DNA of 64,000 nucleotides from NCBI GenBank assembly GCA_000149265.1, contig CH002809.1, forward strand, positions 432,279-496,278. Direction: 5' to 3'. The DNA is from Ciona savignyi. Taxonomy: Eukaryota > Chordata > Ascidiacea > Phlebobranchia > Cionidae. How positions within the stretch are numbered: position 1 is the stretch's first letter; every line of letters begins with the position of its first letter. Shown here piece after piece: positions 14,568-26,522 of this stretch. The notes under the pieces are model-generated. The model was not told the origin of the DNA, ran no database searches, and saw only the letters and a program-made list of their open reading frames with translations. Made by a program: the position numbers and the translations under genes.

Positions 14568-17500
14568 ATGTATGGAATAAGGTGTATTACGTTTGTTCTG
14601 TGTTATGTTGTACAAGCTGTTTTGGTCGAGGCCGGTGATCCACCAGGCCACTTGCAACCCATTGGTTCACACATGCCTCCTATGCATATCGAAGAGAGGA
14701 ACGATTTCCCGAACCCAATCGAATTTTACGATAATTACGTCGCTCCTGGGAAACCTGTTTTATTCAAAGGGGCAGCGAAACAGTTTCCAAGTTACAATAA
14801 CTGGAAAAACGATTCTTACTTAAGGTTGGTTGATATTTTCTCTAAAGACAACCTCTAATGTTTTTATCATGTTTTAATATATATTCCAGCGAAGTATATG
14901 GGAGTATGTACATGGCCGCCGAAACCGCTAAAAAAGAGGATAGAAACAACCCGATCAGGGAAATGAATTTTACGACGTTTCTTTCACTGTACGAAGAAGA
15001 AGACATATACATGGTTCAATATTTAACACCACCGCAGCCCATCACAAGTATATGCTTTGATTTCTGTACTGAACATAAATAACTTGTCCGGCCCGTCAGT
15101 CTAGCGGTTAAGTGCGTCGCCTTTGAATCGAAAGGTTGCAGGTGCGAAACTGGTCGCTAGCTAGTCGGTTGTGTCCTTGGACAAGGCACTTAACGGACAT
15201 TGCCTGGACCCAGCGGATTAATGGATTCTACCAAATTGGCGTCCATACACAAACACACTGCAATAGCTCCGATAACCCGACGGTGGGCGCGAGGTGATCT
15301 GACGATTGCCCGTGTGTTAACCACCTTTGGTTTTCCCATTCACGGGGGTAAACATGAATGTCCTATCCTATTTTATCCTAACTCAACTGTGTATTTACAA
15401 CGTTACATTGTTTTAAGGCATTCACCAGGGGTAACCTAGTTATGTCAATTTAGAAGTAAACTAAATGTATTTTTCTATCAGAGGAAATGTTCGTTCCAAA
15501 ATCGTTGCTGTGTCCTGGGTTTTTGGAGTTGCTAAACATGGCGTTGTTGTGGTTTTCGTCCGGTGGCACCAAATCTGTCCTTCACAACGACTCGTTCGAA
15601 AACATCAACTGTCTTTTTGATGGAACGAAGGAACTTATTATGATTGACAGGGTAGGTAGGATAACAACGGCCATGAATGAAACGCTAACACTGTTCTCCT
15701 ACTTCTGATGTGACATTGGATCTAAATATATAGACATTGTGAACTTGTAGTCCTATCGGTATAGCAAAGTAAATTTGATTCGCATTACTATTATGTAAAA
15801 AGTTTAATTAACCATTCTTGACGCAGAAACATAAAGAACTTGTGCCAATCGATAATTGGGAAAAAGGATACAGCTCTGTGGATGTCGAGCGAGTAGATAT
15901 GTACAAATACCCAACATTGTCTAAACTACCGTGGTACATCGCTAATATGGACACTGGAGATTGCTTGTACATACCCATGAAGTACGCTATTTTGCTAGGA
16001 ACAATTTGTTAGTTTTTAAATACACTCTATCGTTTTAGTTGGTACCACCACGTTAACTCTTCTCTGACGCGAAACTTGGCGATCAATTTGTGGTGGAGAG
16101 AACACGAGAACGGCCTTGAGCACCGAGAAGAATGTGAAAAAAGCCTTCAAGATATTCCAGAATACGATCGTTTGTTCAATTATCATTTGTCATCTGGAAT
16201 TAAAGTCGAAGAGTAAGCACTTTTGTTTTTGCAATACGATATCTATGTTTCGCGATACTATATTGAACTGTATCTGTACATTAAATTACACTAATTTAAT
16301 ATGGGCGGTCCACAGTAACCACCAGGACCAGGAATTTAGGCCAGAGGAGGCCCATTACTCCAGCGCCCGAGCTATCATTGATAAATAACAGATACATATT
16401 CTGCTAAAATATCTTAATATACATACGTCATTTACAAAACTTAACAAAGTGTAGTGGTTAGTTCTAACACACACACTGGTTCAGTCGATCTATAGCTATA
16501 CACTGCAACCGGTTTCGGGTTGATGGGTTCTACTAAGTTAAAGCACTTGTAAATTATACACAATATTTTAATGGCGAAAGAAGTTGATTAAGTAAATTTT
16601 GTTCTGAAGTGTTTTCAGTGGTTTAAATCTAACTTTACTGCAATTACTTTATCAACAAAAATCATAAGTATAATACGTTGACTGATTCCTACTATAGTTT
16701 GTAATTCTTCCTGGGGACAAAACTAAAAGGAGGGAAAGCGGGAAGGAGGCAAACTGCACACTATAATGAAGATAATGACATAATAGTCCGTTTTAAACAT
16801 TAGTTTGGAGTTAGGGTTAGTTCTGGGGTTAAGGTTTGTGATTAGGGTAGGGTTTAAATTAGTTTTCGTAATTTTAGTATGCAGTTTCCCTCCTTCCCTC
16901 CTTCCCGCCTTCCCTCCTTTCAGTGTTACCCTCTTCCTGATACAACGCGCTTACTACTGTTTTGTGAGCCGTTTCCGGTAATGGTTCGACGCACAGAAGA
17001 TGTCTCGGAAAGGCCTGAAGCTTTTTGAGGCAATTTTTGATGACCAACGCATAAATTAATATACATTTTCTGGATACAAGTCAGCAAATCAAATGTTTAT
17101 ACCTGTATCTGTTTAACGAGAATTTCTATCGAACCTGTGTATGGTGAGCTCGTCAATGAGGCAGTTTTTGTATCGAATCGGTGTATAAGTTGGTCACTTT
17201 AACCAATCGACCACACGAACACACAATTAAAATATTGAACACACTGTAATTCTTCCGCCACCTATACTTGTAATGGACACCTCACCGACCGGTTATTAAA
17301 ATGATTCCAATGTAGGGCTTATAACTTGATCATTGCAGTTTAACTTTCTCTGAAGCTTTCGCTGAGAACGGTACAACTACATTGAGAAATTTATTAAGAA
17401 CAGTGGCACGTTTATCGCCAAGGGACATGGAAAAAGAGGATTTACGGAACATTCTAAAAGTTTGTTTATTGTTTATATTATAATACGACCGGAATTTATT

Positions 17501-18597
17501 TGCTTGAACATGCCCAAAAAACAATTTCGCTACCATTACGCTGCCATATCCTTTATCGCAGTGACTATTGCTTATTCGGTTTCTGGTTAACAGTTTTTTT
17601 TACCGGGCTTGGTTGCTAAGACCGTTTTGTATGAAAATCGGTGTATGTATCGGTCGCGTTAACCATTCGGCCACACGACTGTACATAAGTTTTAACTTCA
17701 TCTGAATAGCTTGGTTGGTTAGTGCGCCGCCATTAAGCTGAAGGATTGTAGGTCCAAAAGTGGTCACCAGTCGGTTGTATTCTTGGTCAAGGTACTTAAT
17801 AAACATTTCCCGGACCTAGTGGACCAATGATTCTATAAAAACTAAAGGAGCGTTTCAATCATACTCATCCTAAAAAAATAGCTGAGTAACCCGACGGTGG
17901 GTGCAAGATAATTTGACGATAAACCGTGTGAGAATACCCATCAGCGCGAGAAAATATGAACATGGCCCTTGTGGCAACGACCCATTTTTATATTCAAGAG
18001 GATAAACATGATATCCCATCTTTTCGTAATTCGTTAGTTTTAAAGCAAATAAGTCTTAAGCTTGGTCAACGCTAAAGCTTAATAGACTCTCAAACTTATT
18101 CAGCTTTTTTTACCAGTAGATGATTTAATTGTGAAATGCTTATTTAAAGATCACGACAACTATGTAATGTAAAGGTAGCATGCTCGCTAGCTAGTCGGTT
18201 GTGTCCTTGGGCAAGGCACTTAACGGACATTGCCTGAACCCAGTGCTTTAATGGGTTCTACTAAATTGAAGGAACGTGTCTATTATATACAACACACTGT
18301 AATAGCTCCGGTAACCCAACGATTGACGCGAGGTGATCAGATGATTGCCCGTGTGTTAACCCCCTTGGTTTTCCCATTCACGAGGATAAACATGAATATC
18401 CTATCCTATCCTAACAATGTACTTCATTACAGGATGTTAAGGTGATCTTTATCCATAGCGACATAAACGATGATAAAATACTGACAGTCAAAGAACTCGA
18501 GTCTTTTGTGCAAACTGATCTGCTGGAACCATTTATTAAAGAGGATTCGAATTATTATAAACAAAATCAGTATAAAGATAAGAACGATGAATTGTAA
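14568..18597 (+). CDS. ER-type JmjC/cupin oxygenase with EF-hand, array copy 1
   Basis: Seven exons: 14568-14824, 14890-15047, 15482-15651, 15827-15981, 16039-16212, 17339-17459 and 18433-18597. All phases fit; about 399 aa. A hydrophobic leader (CITFVLCYVVQAVLVEA) suggests secretory entry. A JmjC-type fold follows: FYDNYVAPGKPVLFKGA, then the iron motif HND in SVLHNDSFENINCLF (exon 3) and the distal histidine in WYHHVNSS (exon 5). Fe/2-oxoglutarate hydroxylase chemistry is inferred from family. Exon 7 encodes an EF-hand loop (DINDDKILTVKE) and the C-terminus KNDEL, a KDEL-like ER retrieval tail. It differs from copies 2-4 in the leader (three codons longer) and the start of exon 2. JMJD7-like proteins are the closest remembered relatives, but those lack the leader and EF-hand. 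Substrate unknown. Confidence 0.8.
15085..15380 (+). repeat. SINE copy in JmjC copy 1, intron 2
   Basis: Head TGTCCGGCCCGTCAGTCTAG, tail ATGTCCTATCCTATTTTATCC. Not found at this site in copies 2-4. Confidence 0.85.
16715..16935. repeat. palindromic MITE with telomere-like core, copy 1 intron 5
   Basis: Terminal arms AAAAGGAGGGAAAGCGGGAAGG (left) and CCTTCCCGCCTTCCCTCCTT (right) are inverted complements. The core has TTAGGGTTAG-like runs. It is the same element as at 22975-23190, so the insertion predates that duplication. Confidence 0.7.
17629..17695 (-). repeat. second tRNA-like SINE family, head fragment
   Basis: On the minus strand, GTCGTGTGGCCGAATGGTTA resembles a tRNA Leu/Ser box A. 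Related pieces occur at 23870-23945, 37255-37340, 41737-41830, 52441-52545 and 54995-55090. Confidence 0.55.
17704..18025 (+). repeat. diverged SINE relative, copy 1 intron 6
   Basis: GCTTGGTTGGTTAGTGCG head, CGGTTGTATTCTTGG and CCCGACGGTGGGTGC body segments. Orthologous copy at 23953-24290. Confidence 0.6.
18183..18416 (+). repeat. 5'-truncated SINE before JmjC copy 1 exon 7
   Basis: Starts inside the body (GCTAGCTAGTCGGTTGTGTC) and ends ATATCCTATCCTATCC, 16 bp before the exon 7 acceptor. The same insertion is seen before exon 7 of copies 2 and 3. Confidence 0.85.
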
Positions 18598-20320
18598 TCG
18601 TTTATTAATTTCGGACTGATTAGACTTGCGTGAGTGATTATGGTCAAACTTTGTTTAACAATAAAAATCACAGGTTATAATTTTCCCTATTCGACAGTGC
18701 CTTGTAAAAGAAACAACGCCATTTTTAAATTTAAGTTTATAAAATAATTTTTTATGGGTTTTACATTGCTAGTAATTTGTTTTTTTATCGATGCTTATAT
18801 TCGCTTCAGCTTGTAACTATTTGAGTAAATTTGTCAATAAGTTTATATTTTAAATAATGCGTTTTAAAATCTAGGTAGGCATACAGTTGCAAGATTGCTG
18901 ATAATAGGTGCTTACAATTTTAAGATTATACAGTTGTGACATTATGCTGGTGCATAATCATCTGAGACGCTCTGTTTACCGAATACCGATAGTCTAAGCT
19001 AAGGCGTACACAACTATCCACCGAATTCTATTCTACGTATGTATAATTTAAATTGGTTTATTTGTGGTTGGTGTAATAATGGAGTTTTCTTGATTTTATG
19101 GTTTTGCTGGCAGCTTTTAAAGTATTGAAGAGATCTTGCTATAAACGTGTTAATTAGAATTTACTGCATAAAGATCTTGCTATTAATGTGTTTCATTAGA
19201 ATTTACTGCGTATGTTGTTTACATTTATGAAGACTACAATTAAACAAGATTTGACGCTGGCTATTTCCGGTTGACACATAATTGTTTGTTTTTTTTATCC
19301 GCAATAACAATCACCTTGTGAAAAGAGGTATACATGCGATTATTTGGAAACGTGTTTATTTAATAAACTTTTAACATTCACAATCCCAAAGACTTTCGAC
19401 ATCATTCCTATGACTTTTTGGAAATAATTAAAACGCGAAGAAGAGTAAAGTTCGTCGAAGGTTAGCAAGTTTGAAGAGCTCTGGGGCTAAAATTTCAGGG
19501 TTATGAGTATATAGTTACTTTCTCTTTTGATCAATTTCTACAGTTAGTTTTTCTAAATATCCTGATCACAGGGGCAGCCAGCAACTGTGTGTTACAGTAA
19601 ACCAACAATCTTTAGCTCCACAGTACAATGTTTGGGCAAATACAAGTCGTCATTTACTAAAATATCATTAAACCAAGGCCCGCCGAACTAAAAGCCTATT
19701 GCTCAATCGTGACCATAAAATAACACCAGTTTAAAAAAACGAGAGGATAAAAAGACCGAAATTGGCATAGTAAGCATATCTCATATATCAATTAACAACA
19801 CAAGATATTCAGAAACGCTATTTATTGCTGGTGTGATAGTAATTGTTTAGTTTTGCTTGCCAAACAATCATATGGATTTATTGCCATCAACTAACAGCCC
19901 AATGCGTTTACGTAAAGTATGCATATTCTAATTTTGGAATATTTGTAATTAACTAATATTAATTATTTGTAATTAACCAACAGTCCAGTGTGTTTACGTG
20001 ACCCACTGCATTCTGTGCATAGTATTAAGATCTGAATATATCCTGCTCATGTTACTCAGGAAACCCTTTCCAGTAGATTTCTTAGAAACCGTACAGTGAA
20101 GCTGTTTATGGAAATCAAATTATACATTGTGCTGTGAATCGTTTTGTTAGTATACTCGACATTTACTAAATAAAACCGCCAAACAATCCATACCGTTGAT
20201 TAATGTTAAGGGTTATATATATGCAGAATTATTTCTTAAGTCAGAGTCGAGATTGAGAGATTCGAGATTAGATTGATTTTTGGTAAACAAAGATATTTTA
20301 ATATTCATTGGCAGATTAAG
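18598..20320. other. spacer between JmjC copies 1 and 2
   Basis: Non-coding 1.7-kb spacer, clearly homologous to 24872-26522 and 38205-40724, so it belongs to the duplicated unit. A TATA-like GGTTATATATATGCAG lies at about 20212-20227, roughly 100 bp upstream of the copy 2 start, and recurs before copies 3 and 4. Confidence 0.7.
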
Positions 20321-23300
20321 ATGAGAATGATTTTGTTAGTTCTGTGTTATGTTGTGCAAGTTGTTTTGGTCGAGGCCGATGATCCACCAGGCCACTTGCA
20401 ACCCATTGGTTCACACATGCCTCCTATGCATATCGAAGAGAGGAAAGATTTCCCGAACCCAATCGAATTTTACGATAATTATGTCGCTCCTGGGAAACCT
20501 GTTCTATTCAAAGGGGCAGCGAAACAGTTTCCAAGTTACAACAACTGGAAAAACGATACTTATTTGAGGTTTGGAGAATAAAGCATTGAGTTAATAAATA
20601 GTCGAAGTGAAAAATATACAGTTAAAATAATATGTTTCATAATTAGGATAGGATAGGATATTCATGTTTATCCCCGTAAATGAGAAAACCAAGGGGGTTA
20701 ACACACGGGCAAACGCCAGATCGCCTCGCGCCCATCGTCGGGTTACCGGAGCTATATTACAATGTTGTATATGATAGACACGTTTCTTCAGTTTGGTAGA
20801 ACCCATTAATCCGCTGGGTATAGGCAATGTCCGTAAAGTGCCTTGCTCAAGGACACAACCGACTAGCTAGCGACCAGTTTTGCACCTTCAACCTTTTCGA
20901 TTGAAAGGTGACACACTTAACCGCCAGACTAACCGGCCGGACGATATGTGTTGTTTCGGAATTTTTACTTTGTTTCGTGCCTTCCATGGAAAATATATAA
21001 TGTAATACCTTAAACATTTCCAAATGAATTGTATGCTTGAATATCTAGAGGTTTGTTTGTAAGTGCTAATTAAAACTTGACTCATAACCCGTCTTTCCCA
21101 GGGAAAAGTATGGCGGATTAACCGTTATGGCTGAAACTGCAAAGAAAGAAGACCGAAATAATCCTGTCAGACCAATGAATTTCTCAACATTTCTCTCCAC
21201 ATACAAAGAAGAAGATATATATTTAGTACAAGATGTGGCACCACCTCGCCCTATCACAGGTATAGAGTTCTTTATTTGCTGGACATCTTATCTTTAAAGA
21301 CCGTATTTGTCAAAATGTTAAGATTACCGTGCGATGTCTTATGGACAAAATAAGTTTACACCATCCTGTTAAAGGTAGTTTAGTTTAGTTTATTGTTTGT
21401 TTCCACGATGAAAACACGAAGCAGGACTATTGATAACAATTTGGAAAACGGGAAAAAAACGGCAAAACGACATTCGTTAGATCAGGTCTAAAAAGCAACA
21501 AATTATTAAATTTCAGTATAATTAGACGTGGCCGCTAAACCCAAATAAAAAAATTAAAATAATTGTTTATAAAAAAATACACTATTACACTACTAGGTAT
21601 TTTGAACTAGTACGCTCCTTTGGGCGAATGTTTCACTTAACCGATATAGATACTGTATCCCGTATCCCGAAACGACTCTTTAACATTTTGGGTGTGACTT
21701 CAAAAAACGAACTTTGTAACGAGCCATTATGGTTTCGAAACTTAGCTCGGCAATACAAACAAAAATGGATATGTTTAACTATGTGTTTTACAGAGGAAAT
21801 GTTTGTTCCAAAATCGTTGTTGTGTCGCGGGTTTATGGATTTACTAAACATGGCGTTGTTGTGGTTTTCATCCGGTGGCACCAAATCTGTTCTTCACAAC
21901 GATTCGTTCGAAAACATCAACTGTCTTTTTGATGGGACGAAGGAACTTATTATGATTGACAGGGTTGGTAGGGATAACAACGGCCATGATAAAACGCTAA
22001 CACCGTTCTCCTAGTTCTGATGTGACATAGGATCTAAATATATAGACATTGTGAACTTGTAGTCCTATCGGTATAGCAAAGTAAATTTGATTCGCATTAC
22101 TATTATGTAAAAAAGTTTAATTAATCATTCTTGACGCAGAAACATAAAGAACTTGTGCCAATCGATCATATGGAAAGAGGATACAGCTCTGTGGATGTCG
22201 AGCGAGTAGATATGTACAAATACCCAACATTGTCTAAACTACCGTGGTACATCGCTAATATGGATACTGGAGATTGCTTGTACATACCCATGAAGTACGC
22301 CATTTTGCTAGGAGCAATTTGTTATTTTTTAATTACACTATATCGTTTCAGTTGGTACCACCACGTTAACTCTTCTCTGACGCGAAATTTGGCGATCAAT
22401 TTGTGGTGGAGAGAACACGAGAACGGCTTTGAACACCGAGAAGAATGTGAAAAAAGCCTTCAAGATATTCCAGAATACGATCGTTTGTTCAATTATCATT
22501 TGTCATCTGGAATTAAAGTCGAAGAGTAAGCACTTATGTTTAAGCAATACGATACCTATGTTTCGCAATACAATATTGAACTGTATCTGTACATTAAATT
22601 ATATTAATTTAATATGGGTGAGTCCACAGTAGCCACCGGGACCAGGAATTCAGGCCATAGAAGGCCCTGCTAGAATATCTTAATATACACGTCATTTACA
22701 AAACTTACAAAGTGCAGTGGTTAGTTCTTACACACACACTGGCTCTGTCGATCTATACACTGCAACAAGATCCCGTTTAATTAGTTTTACTAAATTCAAG
22801 CACTTGTGAATCATACACAACACAATATTTTAATGAATTGTTTAAGTAAATCTTGTTATGAAGTGTTTTCAGTGGTTTAAATCTAACTTTACTGCAATTA
22901 CTCTACCGACGATAATCATACGTATAATACGTTGACTGATTCCTACTATAGTTTGTAATTGTTCCTGAGGACAAAACTAAAAGGAGGAAAAGCGGGAAGG
23001 GGGGAAACTGCACACTAAAATGAAGATAATAACATAATAGTCAGTTTTAAACATTAGTTTGGAGTTAGGGTTAGTTCTGGGGTTAAGGTTTGTGATTAGG
23101 GCAGGGTTTAAATTAGTTTTCGTAATTTTAGTATATATGCAGTTTCCCTCCTTCCCTCCTTCCCGCTTTCCCTCCTTTTAGTGTTACCCTCTTCCTGATA
23201 CAACGCGCTTACTACTGTTTTGTGAGTCGTTTCCGGTATTGGTTCGACGCACAGACGATGTCTCGGAAAGGCCTGAGTCTTTTGGGGGCAATTTTTGATG

Positions 23301-24871
23301 ACCAACGCATAAACTAAATTACATATTCTGGATATAAGTTATCAAATCAAATGTTTATACCTGTAACTGTTTTACGGGATTTTTTTCAAACCCCTGTATG
23401 GTGGGCTCGTCATTAAGGCCGTTTTTGTATTGAATCGGTATATTTTTTGTTGGTCACTTTAACCAGTCGACCACATGAAAACACAACTAAAATATTGAAC
23501 ACACTGTAATTCTTTCACCACCCATTTGTAATGGACACATCACCGGTTATTAAAACGATTTCAATACAGGATTTATAACTTGATCATTGCAGTTTAACTT
23601 TCTCTGAAGCTTTCGCTGAGAACGGTACAACCACATTGAGAAATTTATTAAGAACAGTGGCACGTTTATCTCCGAAGGATATGAAAAAGGAGGATTTACG
23701 GAATATTCTGAAAGTTGGTTTATTGTTTCTTTATATCATAATACGACCGGAATTTATTTGCTTGAACATGCCCAAAAAACAGTTTCGCTACCATTACGCT
23801 GCCACATGCTTTAACCGCAGTGACTATTTCTTATTCGGTTTCTGGTTAACAGTTTTTTTACCGGGCTTAGTTGCTAAGACCGTTTTGTATGAAAATCGGT
23901 GTATGTATCGGTCGCGTTAACCATTCGGCCACACCACCGTACATGAGGTTTTAACTTCATCTGAATAGCTTGGTTGGTTAGTGCGTCGCTATTAAGTTGG
24001 AGGGTTGCAGGTTCGAAAGTGGTCACTAGTCGGTTGTATTCTTGGTCAAGGTACTTAATAAACATTTACCGGACATATCGGACCAATGATTCTATAAAAA
24101 CTAAAGAAGCGTCTCAATTATACTCATCATAAGAAAATAGCTGAGGTAACTCGACGGTGGGTGCGAGATAATTTGACGAATATCCGTGTGAGTAAACCCC
24201 CTTATACCAGCGCGAGAAAAGATGAACATGGCCCTTGTGGTAACGACCCATTTTTATATTCAAGAGGATAAACATGATATCCCATCTTATCGTAACTCAT
24301 TAGTTTTAAAGCAAAAAAGTCTTAGGCTTGGTCAACGCTAAAGCTTAAAACAAACTATTAAACTTGGTTACCTTTTTTACCAGTAGATGATTTAATTGTG
24401 AAATGCTTATTTAAAGATCCCTACAACTATGTAATTTAAATGTAGCATGCTCGCTAGCTAGTCGGTTGTGTCCTTGGGCAAGGCACTTAACGGACATTGC
24501 CTGAACCCAGTGGTTTAATCGGTTCTACTAAATTGAAGAAACGTGTCTATCATACACAACACACTGCAGTTGCTCCGGTAACCCGACGATGGGCACGAGG
24601 TAATCTGACGATTGCCCGTGTGTGTTAACCCCCTTGGTTTTCCTATTCACGGGGATAAACATGAATATCCTATCCTATCCTATCCTAACACAATACTTCA
24701 TTACAGGATGTTAAGGTGATCTTTATCCATAGCGACATAAACGATGATAAAATACTGACAGTCAAAGAACTCGAGTCTTTTGTGCAAACTGATCTGCTGG
24801 AACCATTTATTAAAGAGGATTCGAATTATTATAAACAAAATCAGTATAAAGATAAGAACGATGAATTGTAA
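20321..24871 (+). CDS. ER-type JmjC/cupin oxygenase with EF-hand, array copy 2
   Basis: Exons 20321-20568, 21102-21259, 21794-21963, 22140-22294, 22352-22525, 23593-23713 and 24707-24871. Phases join cleanly to 396 aa. Leader MRMILLVLCYVVQVVLVEA, then DDPPGH. Iron ligands HND (exon 3) and the histidine of WYHHV (exon 5). Exon 6 encodes a helical linker (LRNLLRTVARLSPKDMKKED). Exon 7 has EF-hand loop DINDDKILTVKE and ends KDKNDEL. It appears fully intact and is the best reference for the family. Exons 3-7 are nearly identical to copy 1. Exon 2 (EKYGGLTVMAETAKKEDRNN) instead matches copies 3 and 4. Intron 4 is only 57 bp. Confidence 0.82.
20645..20943 (-). repeat. SINE copy, JmjC copy 2 intron 1
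   Basis: Antisense, tail (AGGAT)n at the left, head CCGGCCGG at the right. The same site is filled in copy 3 (26849-27134) and empty in copy 4 (about 41040). Confidence 0.9.
22975..23190. repeat. palindromic MITE, copy 2 intron 5
   Basis: Orthologue of the element at 16715-16935, with the same arms and TTAGGGTTAG core. Confidence 0.7.
23953..24290 (+). repeat. diverged SINE relative, copy 2 intron 6
   Basis: Counterpart of 17704-18025, sharing its diagnostic substitutions. Confidence 0.6.
24451..24688 (+). repeat. 5'-truncated SINE before JmjC copy 2 exon 7
   Basis: Shares its truncation point and site with 18183-18416. Tail is three ATCCT units. Confidence 0.85.
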
Positions 24872-26522
24872 TCGTTTATTAATTTCTGACTGATTTGACT
24901 TGCGTGAGTTATTATGGTCAAACTTTGTTTAACAATAAAAATCACAGGTTATAATTTTCCCTATTCGACAGTGCCATTTAAAAGAAACAACGCCATTTTT
25001 AAATTTAAGTATATAAAATAATTTTTTATGGGTTTTACATTGCTAGTAATTTGTTTTTTTATCGATGCTTATATTCGCTCCAGATTATAACTTTTGTGCA
25101 AATTTGTCAATCAGTTTATATTTTAAATAATGCGTTTTGAAATCTAAGTAGGCCTACAGTTGCAAGATTGCCGATAATAGGTGCTTAACCATTTTAAGAT
25201 TATACAGTTGTGACATTATACTGGTGCATAATCATCTGAGACGCTCTATGTACCGAATACGCGATAGTCTAAGCTGAGGCGTACACAACTATCTAACGAA
25301 TTCTATTCTACGCGTATGTATAATTTAAATTGGTGTATTTGTAGTGGTGTAATAAAGGAGTATTCCCTAGATTTCCTAGTTTTGCTGGCAGCTTTTAAAG
25401 TATTGAAAAGATCTTGGTATAAATGTGTTTAATTAGAATTTACTGCATGTGTTGTTTTCTGAATTTTTTACATTTATGGAGACTAAAATTGAACAAGATT
25501 CTAAAACTTTGCATCCACGATTTTCTTTAGATCTTTTACTTTGCGCAACTAAACAATTACTCTGTTTTACGACGTTGAATTTATTCTGAGTGACGCTGAC
25601 TATTTCCGGTTGACACTACTTGTTTGTTTTTTTGATCCGCAATAACAATCATCTTGTGCAAAGAGAGATACATGCGATTATTTGGAAACGTGTTTATTTA
25701 ATAAACATTTACCATTCACAATCCAAAAGAGTTTCGACACCGTTTCCCCATGACTTTTTGGAGAAAATTAAAATGCGGAAAAAGGTAAGTTCGTCTAAAG
25801 TTAGCAGGTTTGGTGCGCTGGGGTTAACGTTTTAGTGTATGATTATAAAGTACTTTCTCTTTTGATCAATTTCAACAGTTAGTGTTTCCAAATATCCTGA
25901 GCACAGCAGGGCAGCCAGCAACTGTGTGCGACAGTAATCCAACTATCTTTAGCTCCATTATTATAATGTTTGGGCAAATACTAGTCGGCATTTACTAAAA
26001 TATCATTTATCCCAGGCCCGCCGAACTAACAGCCTGTTGCTCAATTGTGACCAAAATATGACACCAGTTTAAAAAAACGAGAGGATAAAAAGACCGAAAT
26101 TGGCATAGTAAGCATATCTCATATATCAATTAACAACACAAGATATTCAGAAACGCTATTTATTGGAGTGATAGTAATTGTTTAGTTTTGGTTGCCAAAC
26201 AATCATATGGATTTATTTCCATCAACTAACAGCCCAGTGTGCTTACGTGACCCACTGCATTCTGTGCATAGTATTAAGATCTAAACATATCCTGCTCATG
26301 TTACTCAGGAAACCCTTTCCAGTAGATTTCTTAGAAACCGTACATGGAAATCAATTAATACACTGTGCTGTAAGTCGTTTTATTCGTATACTTGACATTT
26401 ACTGAATTAAATCGCAAAACAATCCATACCGTTGATAAATGTTAAGGGTTATATGCAGAATTACTTCTTAAGTCAGATTCGATTCGATAAAACAAAGATA
26501 TTTTAATATTCATTGCCAGATT
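24872..26522. other. spacer between JmjC copies 2 and 3
   Basis: Homologous to 18598-20320. No exon recognised. TATA-like GGTTATATGCAG at about 26448. Confidence 0.65.

Noticed and set aside
17629..17695. tRNA-like box A/box B segments as tRNA genes
   Set aside because: The cloverleaf cannot be completed and each is attached to a repeat body, so they are SINE heads.
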